Below, in pieces: positions 22,852-29,900 of a stretch of 34,640 bases of DNA. Below the pieces are notes generated by a model. It saw only the letters and a program-made list of their open reading frames with translations, was not told the DNA's origin and made no database searches. The DNA lies in contig CACZLE010000054.1 in assembly GCA_902781945.1 (NCBI GenBank), positions 1 through 34,640 on the forward strand. Reading direction: 5' to 3'. The position numbers were made by a program, and so were the translations under genes. Position 1 is the stretch's first letter, and every line of letters starts with the position of its first letter. Source of the DNA: an uncultured Eubacteriales bacterium. Lineage in GTDB: Bacteria > Bacillota > Clostridia > Christensenellales > Aristaeellaceae.

Positions 22852-23799
22852 TTATCCGGCGATTATCCTTTTGATTTCCTCCCCGCTGGCCGTTTGCGCC
22901 CAGCGCTTCACGGCGGCCAGGTCCATTTCCCGGCCTTCCTCCAGCAGCAGACCGCGGAGAAAGATGAGCATATCCTCCTCGATCCAATAGCGGAAGGGGG
23001 CCCGCCAGCGGGCGGCCAGGGGAAGCAGGCGCAGGTAGAGGGGCAGGCCGTCGCCCACGTCGTGCCACAGGTCGGCAAAGACGAAATCCACGGCGGGATC
23101 GGGAACGGCCAGATAGTCAAAGGCGTCGGCCCGGATCAATTGGATTTTGCGGGCGTCGGAAAACTGGGGCAGCAGCTGCTCCCGAAAGAGCGCGATAGCG
23201 TCGGGGTCCCGCTCCACCACGGTGACGCGCGACACCTGGGGCTTGCGGGCGCACATGAAGGCAAAATATCCCAGTCCCAGGCCCAGCACGGCGATGTTTC
23301 CTCGGGCTTCGCCGATCTCCGCCGCCATGGTGGCGATCTCGTTGGGGGTCACGGTCATCCATTCCCGCTCCTTTTCCAGCACGGCGGGATAGGAAAAGGG
23401 CTCCGTAAAATACCCCAGCCGGGGCAATTCCACACCTTGGGGCGTCAGGCGGGTGTGGCCGCAGGGGATCAGCTGATAAGGCGCATAGGTCATATGGGTC
23501 AGCCGCCAGCGGCCTCGGGCGATTTCGGGAAAGCGGATGCCCGCATAATAGGGATCGGCGCGATAGACCGCCGGGTCCAGGACCCGCACGCTGGGGGCCA
23601 GGCGCTCCCGCTGCCAGGTCCGGTCCTCTTCCCGGCCCAGGGCCGCCGCAAGCAGCAAAAGAAAGGCTCCGTGCTCGTCCAACCCGCAGTCGGCGGCGAA
23701 GGCGCGCACCTCCTCGGCGGTGTACAGGGGCCCGTCCAGGGACAAAAGGCGCGCAAAGGCCGCGGCGGTGCGCAGGTTTTCTTCGGCAATGGGGTTCAT
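22852..23799 (-). CDS. SAM-dependent methyltransferase-like protein
   Basis: 315 residues. The second half holds a Rossmann-type SAM-binding fold: VLGLGLGYFAFM (starting at residue 171) is the glycine-rich loop, VTVVERDPDAI the acidic end of strand 2 that would hold the ribose, and IRADAFDYL the next motif. DFVFADLWHD is in the position of motif IV, resembling the spermidine synthase-like group. The first 160 residues are helical and not recognised. The substrate is unknown. It is preceded by a small XRE regulator gene 12 bp upstream on the same strand; AAGGA lies about 5 nt before the ATG. Confidence 0.7.
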   Translation of the reverse strand: MNPIAEENLRTAAAFARLLSLDGPLYTAEEVRAFAADCGLDEHGAFLLLLAAALGREEDRTWQRERLAPSVRVLDPAVYRADPYYAGIRFPEIARGRWRLTHMTYAPYQLIPCGHTRLTPQGVELPRLGYFTEPFSYPAVLEKEREWMTVTPNEIATMAAEIGEARGNIAVLGLGLGYFAFMCARKPQVSRVTVVERDPDAIALFREQLLPQFSDARKIQLIRADAFDYLAVPDPAVDFVFADLWHDVGDGLPLYLRLLPLAARWRAPFRYWIEEDMLIFLRGLLLEEGREMDLAAVKRWAQTASGEEIKRIIAG

Positions 23800-23811
23800 C
23801 GTGTTCCTTCT

Positions 23812-24054
23812 TTATTTGATTTCCTGTTCAGTCTCGTCAAATAACGCGCTGTCAAAAAACTGGCGCACTGTAATTTCCAGCCCGTCACATAATTTTTTGA
23901 TGGAGACCACGCCGGGATTCTTGCTTTTTTGATTCAGCATGCTGTATATGGTGGAAGGGGAAACGCCCGATATATTGGCCAGCGCATTGATGGCAATGCC
24001 CCTTTTTTCGCATAATTCGAGGATACGGGCGGCGACGGCTTCCTTGGTGGTCAT
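23812..24054 (-). CDS. XRE-family helix-turn-helix regulator
   Basis: 80 residues, essentially one Cro/CI-type HTH domain (about 5-65; helix-turn-helix within INALANISGVSPSTIYSMLN) with a short acidic tail. The ATG at 24054 is chosen over one four codons upstream because AAAGGATGG then lies 8 nt away, whereas the upstream ATG overlaps that ribosome site. Two perfect palindromes lie directly upstream (24074-24094 and 24120-24133), probable sites for autoregulation. Cotranscribed with the methyltransferase gene, which it may control. Confidence 0.88.
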   Translation of the reverse strand: MTTKEAVAARILELCEKRGIAINALANISGVSPSTIYSMLNQKSKNPGVVSIKKLCDGLEITVRQFFDSALFDETEQEIK

Positions 24055-24073
24055 CTTTTTTACCATCCTTTAC

Positions 24074-24094
24074 GATTTATCGCACAGATAAATC
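24074..24094. promoter_or_regulatory. Perfect inverted repeat upstream of the XRE gene
   Basis: GATTTATC (24074-24081), 5-nt spacer GCACA, GATAAATC (24087-24094). It lies just before the ribosome site, so could act as an operator or as a 5' leader hairpin. Confidence 0.6.
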
Positions 24095-24119
24095 ATAAAA
24101 AATGGCGTTTTTCTTTGTG

Positions 24120-24133
24120 TGGGATATATCCCA
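24120..24133. promoter_or_regulatory. Perfect 14-bp palindrome upstream of the XRE gene
   Basis: TGGGATATATCCCA, self-complementary over its whole length, 66 nt upstream of the XRE start; a second operator candidate of different sequence. Confidence 0.5.
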
Positions 24134-24206
24134 AATTCGCAGTTTTGTTGGTCATACCGGAAGAGGATGGCGGCGTATTGGACGGAGCAATAAAAAATAG
24201 ATAAAT

Positions 24207-24363
24207 AAGATCCTTCGACTTCGCTGCGCTCCGCTCAGGATGACATCGACTGGTGATTTTCCTCTTGTTTTTTGCGCTTTATTGCCACAATAAAGTCACC
24301 AAACAAGGAAAACATCAATGAACGGTGTCATCCTGAGCGGAGCAAAGCGGAGTCGAAGGATCT
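24207..24363. repeat. MITE-like inverted repeat, CCTTCGACT/AGGATGACA family, longer copy
   Basis: A 157-bp unit with about 38-nt terminal inverted repeats: left arm 24207-24245 (AAGATCCTTCGACTT ... AGGATGACA), right arm 24326-24363. The interior has a perfect CTTTATTG/CAATAAAG hairpin (24277-24295) and a TTGTTT/AAACAA pair, so nearly the whole unit is self-complementary. It lies between the rubrerythrin stop and the XRE promoter. With the two palindromes it accounts for the 330-bp gap, where I see no gene. Confidence 0.85.
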
Positions 24364-24384
24364 CGTTTTCTCTCAATGAAATGA

Positions 24385-24936
24385 TCAGTAGTTGGTCTGT
24401 TCCAGCTCGAAATAGGCCTGGGGATGGTTGCACACGGGGCACACGGCGGGGGCTTCCTCGCCCTCGTAGATGTAGCCGCAGTTGCGGCAATGCCAGGTCT
24501 TGGTTTCGCCCTTGTTGAACACGGAGCCGTTATCCAGGTTTTCCTTCAGCCTGTTGTAGCGGTCCTCGTGGGCGTGCTCCACCTCGGCCACGCCCTCAAA
24601 CTTGGCGGCCAGCTCGTCAAAGCCTTCCTCCCGGGCCACCCGGGCGAACTCCTTGTACATCTCGGTCCATTCCTCGTGCTCGCCGGCAGCGGCGGCGGCC
24701 AGGTTCTTGGCGGTGTCGCCGGGGGTTTTGCCATCGCAGAAGCCGCTGAGGGCGCGCAGCCACATCTTGGCGTGCTCCTTTTCGTTTTTGGCGGTCTCCT
24801 CAAAGATGGCGGCGATCTGCTGATAGCCTTCCTTCTTGGCGGCGCTGGCAAAATAATCGTACTTGTTGCGGGCCATGCTCTCGCCTGCGAAAGCGGCCAT
24901 CAGGTTTTTTTCGGTTTTAGAGCCCTTCAGATCCAT
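24385..24936 (-). CDS. Rubrerythrin
   Basis: 183 residues: a ferritin-like four-helix diiron domain (about 1-145; [30 protein letters not shown] and [10 protein letters not shown] supply the Glu/His ligands) and a C-terminal rubredoxin-like domain (about 150-183) with CRNCGY and CPVCN. It reduces hydrogen peroxide in the cytosol of anaerobes. AAAAGGAGG precedes the ATG by about 8 nt. It is last in a row of minus-strand genes, 58 bp after a 35-residue membrane protein gene. Confidence 0.95.
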   Translation of the reverse strand: MDLKGSKTEKNLMAAFAGESMARNKYDYFASAAKKEGYQQIAAIFEETAKNEKEHAKMWLRALSGFCDGKTPGDTAKNLAAAAAGEHEEWTEMYKEFARVAREEGFDELAAKFEGVAEVEHAHEDRYNRLKENLDNGSVFNKGETKTWHCRNCGYIYEGEEAPAVCPVCNHPQAYFELEQTNY

Positions 24937-24994
24937 GCTTGCGGCCTCCTTTTATATTGCATTGTGTCCCGTGAAAAGGTTTTTTAAACTACTA

Positions 24995-25102
24995 TTACCA
25001 CACGAAGGAAAGCACGGTGGGGACGATCATGGTCAGAACCAGCACCACGCACAGCACGGCGATGACGATTTTGCGGGTATCGGTCTTCCGTTTGCCGGAC
25101 AT
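24995..25102 (-). CDS. 35-residue single-helix membrane protein
   Basis: Reads MSGKRKTDTRKIV, then a hydrophobic helix (about 12-34) ending SFVW-stop. The charged N-terminus stays in the cytosol. AGGAGGTG lies 7 nt before the ATG, and the TGA of the TSCPD gene overlaps the spacing (TGATATG), so the two are translationally coupled. The layout, basic head then helix, resembles the DUF4044-type micropeptides of Firmicutes; the function is unknown. Confidence 0.75.
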   Translation of the reverse strand: MSGKRKTDTRKIVIAVLCVVLVLTMIVPTVLSFVW

Positions 25103-25103
25103 A

Positions 25104-25355
25104 TCACTGCACCTCCTGTTCATAGGCTTCAATGGCGCGGCTCAATTGGTCGGGGCAGCTGGTGTTGCCGCGGCAGGGAATGCCGCGCAGCAGCTCCTTG
25201 ACCTCGTCGGCCTTGCGGCCCACCACCATGGTGGCCAGGCCCTTGGTGTTGCCGCGGCATCCGTTGTGGATGGTGCAGGCGGTGATGATGCCGTTTTTGT
25301 CGATGTCCAGATCAATCTGGGTGGAGCAGGTGCCGTGGGTTTTGTACTCGAACAT
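25104..25355 (-). CDS. TSCPD domain protein, TIGR03905-like
   Basis: 83 residues, one TSCPD domain: FEYKTHGTCSTQIDLDID at the start, NGCRGNTKGLATMVVG in the middle and GIPCRGNTSCPDQLSRAI at the end, with five Cys. The domain also occurs at the C-terminus of some class II ribonucleotide reductases; the free-standing family is common in Clostridia and has no settled role. The start MFEYK has AAGGA 6 nt upstream; the frame is open further upstream but without a ribosome site. Linked to the GNAT gene before it and the 35-residue protein after it. Confidence 0.85.
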   Translation of the reverse strand: MFEYKTHGTCSTQIDLDIDKNGIITACTIHNGCRGNTKGLATMVVGRKADEVKELLRGIPCRGNTSCPDQLSRAIEAYEQEVQ

Positions 25356-25368
25356 GGTTTTTCCTTTC

Positions 25369-25956
25369 TTATAGGGGGTCGTTGCCGGGGGGCAGGGGAT
25401 CGGAGCGCAGGATAGCGTAGAGCCGCACATCGGAAAAATGCCCCTTGTTGAACACGCGGCTGCGCAATGTGCCCTCGTAGGTCATGCCGCATTTTTGCAT
25501 CACCCGTCCGGAGGCGGGGTTGCTGGTTTCATGCTGGGCCTCGATGCGGTTGAGCCGCAGGGTGTCAAAGCCGAAACGCAGGACGGCGGCCAGCGCTTCC
25601 GTGGCGTAGCCCTGGTTCCAGCAGTCCCGGGCCAGGGAATAGCCCACCTCGGCGCTGCGGTGCTCGGTGTTGATCCACATGAAGCCGATGGTGCCGATCA
25701 TGCGGCGGTCGCTGCGGCGCTCGATGGCAAAGGAGCCGGGGGAGCCGCTGCGGTATTGCCGAATGGCGGAGCGCAGGGCGCTGCGGGTATCCCGGGGCGA
25801 TTCATGGGCGTCCCACAGCACATGACGGCTGACCGCAGGATCGCTGGCGTAGCGGTACATGTCCTTTTCGTCCCGCATGCTCAGGGGACGCAGCCGGAGC
25901 CGCTTGGTGTCCAGCACCGGCAGGGAGGAAAATACGCTCTGGCAATACGCCTGCAT
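25369..25956 (-). CDS. GNAT-family N-acetyltransferase, RimJ/RimL type
   Basis: 195 residues. LDTKRLRLRPLSMRDEKDMYRY at the start, IGTIGFMWIN and EVGYSLARDCWNQGYATEAL (the acetyl-CoA pyrophosphate loop region), and NPASGRVMQKCGMTYEGTLRS near the end are typical of the RimJ/RimL branch, which acetylates protein N-termini or small molecules. The substrate cannot be told. GAGGG lies 6 nt before the ATG. Confidence 0.9.
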   Translation of the reverse strand: MQAYCQSVFSSLPVLDTKRLRLRPLSMRDEKDMYRYASDPAVSRHVLWDAHESPRDTRSALRSAIRQYRSGSPGSFAIERRSDRRMIGTIGFMWINTEHRSAEVGYSLARDCWNQGYATEALAAVLRFGFDTLRLNRIEAQHETSNPASGRVMQKCGMTYEGTLRSRVFNKGHFSDVRLYAILRSDPLPPGNDPL

Positions 25957-25978
25957 ACGCAGCCCTCATTTCGTCATA

Positions 25979-26140
25979 TTATGCCACAAAATCCTGGGGA
26001 ATGCAACGGGTGAAAGCGGTTTTGACGCCCCGGGGCGGGTGAAAATCGCGGTTATAGTCCCTTAACCCCAAAAACAGCAGCAAAAGTCCCGCCGCCAGCA
26101 GGATCAGCAGAAAGAAAATCCACCGCCGATAGGCTTTCAT
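25979..26140 (-). CDS. 53-residue membrane protein
   Basis: Starts MKAYRRWIFFLLILLAAG; the helix (about 7-25) is followed by a basic and aromatic stretch of about 28 residues, ending DFVA. GGAGG lies 5 nt before the ATG, and it fits neatly between the Nudix gene (27 bp upstream) and the GNAT gene (22 bp downstream). Topology is probably N-in with a short outside tail. Family and role unknown. Confidence 0.7.
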   Translation of the reverse strand: MKAYRRWIFFLLILLAAGLLLLFLGLRDYNRDFHPPRGVKTAFTRCIPQDFVA

Positions 26141-26167
26141 GGCTGCCTCCGTCACAAATTTGTAAAA

Positions 26168-26791
26168 TTATTCCTTCGCCTGGGAAGAAAAGGGAGCCGA
26201 GGCGCGTTGTATGGGCGAGGGCTGATCAAAGGGCATGGCGGACAGCCGGTTTTGCAGCTGGGCCGCCATCATCAGGCCCGCGATGGTCTTGCTGTCGTGG
26301 ATCTCCCCGGCCATGACCATGCGGATGGCCTCAGCGAGGGGAAAGGTCCGCACGCGCAGAAATTCGTCCTCGTCGGTGTGCATCTGGTGCTGGCTGAGCC
26401 CCGTGGCCAGATAAATGCCGATCTGCTCGTTGCAGAAGCCCGGCGTGGTGTCCAGCACCGTCAGCAGGCGGTAGTTTTCCGCCCGCAGGCCGGTTTCCTC
26501 CTCCAATTCGCGGCGGGCGCAGTCCAGCATATCCTCGCCAACGTGGTCCAGCTTGCCTGCCGGGATCTCCCAGGTGAAGCGGCCCACCGCCACCCGGTGC
26601 TGGCGCACCATGGTCACGTTGCCCGCGTCGTCCAGGGGCACCACCGCCGCCGCGCCCCGGTGCTTGACCACCTCGCGCAGGGCCTTCTGGCCGCTGGGCA
26701 AAAGCACCTGCCAATGCTCCACGTTGATCAGGGCCCCCTGAAACACCTCTTTTGAGGAGAGAAACACTTCTTCCAAAGCCCGGTCGTCCAT
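26168..26791 (-). CDS. Nudix hydrolase, probable ADP-ribose pyrophosphatase
   Basis: 207 residues. The Nudix box runs from GKLDHVGED to RRELEEETGL, matching GX5EX7REUXEEXGU, and is preceded by WEIPAGK as in the ADPRP group. It hydrolyses ADP-ribose to AMP and ribose-5-phosphate with magnesium ions. AAGGAGG lies 8 nt before the ATG, and a promoter lies at 26826-26854. First gene of the run down to rubrerythrin. Confidence 0.92.
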   Translation of the reverse strand: MDDRALEEVFLSSKEVFQGALINVEHWQVLLPSGQKALREVVKHRGAAAVVPLDDAGNVTMVRQHRVAVGRFTWEIPAGKLDHVGEDMLDCARRELEEETGLRAENYRLLTVLDTTPGFCNEQIGIYLATGLSQHQMHTDEDEFLRVRTFPLAEAIRMVMAGEIHDSKTIAGLMMAAQLQNRLSAMPFDQPSPIQRASAPFSSQAKE

Positions 26792-26825
26792 CGCCGATGC
26801 CTCCTTCTGTCCGGATCATGCAAAT

Positions 26826-26854
26826 ATTCTACATCAAAAACCGACTTCCTGCAA
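26826..26854 (-). promoter_or_regulatory. Sigma-70-type promoter of the Nudix operon
   Basis: On the minus strand TTGCAG (26849-26854), 17 nt, TAGAAT (26826-26831), 34 nt before the ATG. Confidence 0.72.
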
Positions 26855-26880
26855 TGGACGGATTTAACAGGCTGCGGCGA

Positions 26881-26909
26881 TTGACGAAAATACAATTTCG
26901 TAATATAAT
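26881..26909 (+). promoter_or_regulatory. Strong sigma-70-type promoter of the surface protein gene
   Basis: TTGACG (26881-26886), 17 nt, TATAAT (26904-26909), 48 nt before the ATG; AAGGAGG follows at about 26947. Divergent from the Nudix promoter. Confidence 0.85.
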
Positions 26910-26957
26910 TGAAACACAATCTTCTCACTTTGTGATTTTTCGTCCAAGGAGGCGTTT

Positions 26958-29900
26958 ATGAAAGCGACTTTGAAAGGCAATCTGATCCGCAGGCTGGGCG
27001 CGCTGGCGCTCTGTGCCCTGCTGGCCTTCGGCCCCCTGGGCGGCCTGGTTTCCGCCCGGGCCGAAATGCCCGCCCTGCCGATCTCCATCAGCCTGACGTG
27101 GAACAACCTGGCCGGATTCAACGCGGCCAGCCCCATCCAGGCCCCCGGCTATGAAAACAGCTTCTGGCTGTACGCGCCCCAGGACGCGGTGGAGGCGGAC
27201 GCCCGCCTGACCATCGCCGACGGGACGGGCCAGTATGCCCGCTTCGCCCTGATGACGGGCGCGGAGGTCCCCGCGGAGGGCCTGCCCCTGTCGCAACTGG
27301 GGTATCTGGACGCGGGCCTGGAGCCGGGCATGAATTATATGGAAATCACGGCCTTTGACGCCCTGGGCCAGATGGCCGCCACCCTGCGGCTGTATATCTC
27401 CACCCAGGCGGCGGCCCCCACCCTGCCCAATACGGAACCCGAGCCCCAGCTCCCGCAGATCACCCAGGCTCCTGTGGCCGTGCGCTACATCAACGCCATG
27501 ACCGGCCAGGTCATCGCCGAAGCCACCGTTACCGTAACGGTGGAGAACGGCTGGGTAAACGCCGACGACAATATGGCCCCCGGCATGGAGCGCATGAGCG
27601 AGCCCAGCGCGTATGTCACCGTGAACCCCGACGGCAGCTGCTCCCCGAACCCCGTGGAGTTCCATTACCGCCCGGCGGTGCAGGCCGCCACGGTGGAAGT
27701 GGTGTGCCTGGACGATGGGGGCAACGTGCTGAGCAGCATGCAGGAAACCCACCAGCCCGGCGTATCCCTGGTCTATGCGCCCGCGTTTGAGGGCCTCACC
27801 CTGTCGCCGGACAGCCCCGCCCAGGTGGAAATCAATGTGACCGCCGAAGGCGCGTCCCCCGCCCGGGTGGAATTCCGCTATGTGCGGCCCGTGAATCCCG
27901 TCGCCGTCACGGTCAAATACGTGGACGAGACCGGCAACGTGTTCAACAGCTTCCCCCAGGAATGCAAGGCGGGCGTGACCTCCATTTTCGCCCAGCCTGT
28001 GGAAGGCTATGCCCTGGACCCCAACTATCCCGGCCAGGTGGACGTGAACGTCACCGCCGAGGGCGCGAACGCGCAGGAAGTCGTCTTCCACTACGTGCGC
28101 AAGATCAACGCCGTCACCGTCACGGTCAAATACGTGGACGAAACCGGCAATGTATTCAATTCCTTCCCTCAGGAATGCAAGGCGGGCGTGACGACCATTT
28201 CCGCCCAGCCTGTGGAAGGCTATGACATCGATCCCAATTATCCCAGCCAGGTGGATGTGAACGTCACCGCCGAGGGCGCGAACGTGCAGGAAGTCGTCTT
28301 CCACTATGTGCGCAAGATCAATGCCGTTACCGTCACCGTCAAATACGTGGACGAGACCGGCAACGTGTTCAACAGCTTCCCCCAGGAGTGCAAGGCGGGC
28401 GTGACGACCATTTCCGCCCAGCCTGTGGAAGGCTATGACATCGATCCCAATTATCCCGGCCAGGTGGATGTGAACGTCACCGCCGACGGCGCAAACGTAC
28501 AGGAAGTGATCTTCCACTATGTGCGCAAGATCAACGCCATCACCATCACCGTCAAATACGTGGACGAAACCGGCAACGTATTCAACAGCTTCCCCCAGGA
28601 GTGCCCCGCCGGCGCGAGCACGATCTATGCGCAGAATGCGGAGGGCTATGACCTGGATGCCAATTATCCCGATCACATCGACGTGACCGTCACCGCGGAC
28701 GGGGCCAGCATCAGCGAGGCTGTGTTCCACTACGTGCGCCAGGTGCGGGACGTCAACGTGCCGGTGTATTACCGCAATGTGGAGGGCGGCAACGTGGCCG
28801 AGCCCAGCGCCTGGCAGTGCAAGCCCGGCGAAAACAAGGTGTCCGCTCTGCCCGTGGCGGGCTATGCCCCCGATGAGCAGGTCAAGACCGTCACCGTCAC
28901 CGCGGACGGCGCTGTCCCGGCGGAGGTGGTGTTCATCTACACGCTCCTGCCCGTGGCCGCCGACACCCCCGTTCCGGCTACGGAAACCCCCGTTCCCGCC
29001 ACGGAAACCCCTGTTCCGGCCACGGAAACTCCCGTTCCCGCCACCGATACCCCCGCGCCCACCGCGGCGGTTGTGCAGACCGTGGTGCCCGTGCGCTATG
29101 TGGATCAGTTCGGCCAGGAGCTGGTGCGCACCGAGGAGACCGTGAGCACCGGTGAAAACCTGGTGCAGGTCAACAGCGACCTGATTTCCGCCACCTACAA
29201 CCGCTATGGCGACGCCAGCGTGCGCGTGGTGGTGGATGAGCAGGGCCGGTGCACCCCCGAGCAGGTGGTGTTCACCTTCATCGGGCCGGTGGATATCACC
29301 GTGTATTACCGGGATTATCAGGAAAACAACGTGGCTTCGCCCCAGACCGTGCGCTGCGTGCCCGGCGTCAATCCCATCACCCCCAAGCCGGATGATCTGC
29401 TGGAGGGCTTCGCCCTGGCGGACAGCAACCTCAAGTATGTCACCGTGGATCAGAACGGCGCGGACGTGAAGGAGATCGTGTTCCATTACGGCGTGCAGGT
29501 GGAGAACCCCAGCGGCCCCACCGCCACCCCCGAACCCCGCCTGGCCCTGGTGACGGTGGAATACCGCACCACCACCGGCAAGAATCCCTTCTATGTGGAC
29601 AGCACCGTCAAGTGCTTCACCGGCGAAAACACCGTGACCGCCAACGACAGCTTCGTGCCCGAGGGCTACAAGCCCGAAGGCTCCACCACCGCCCAGGTGA
29701 CCGTGGACCAAAACGGCGTGGCCAGCCCGGACACCGTGGTGTTCCTCTATAATGTCAGCGATATGACCCGCAGCGTCATGGTGTATTACCGGGACGGCGC
29801 GGGCAAGGACGTGGCCGAGCCCCAAAGCGTGGCCATCAAGGTGGGCAACCGCCAGATCAACGCCGATCCCGACCGCGTGCCCGCGGGCTGGCAGATCGCC

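Noticed and set aside
24385..24994. Promoter directly before rubrerythrin
   Set aside because: TATAAA is present but no -35 at acceptable spacing; cotranscription with upstream genes is as likely.
27900..28751. CRISPR-like or satellite array
   Set aside because: The 213-bp period is in frame and encodes a MucBP-like domain; no short repeat/spacer pattern.
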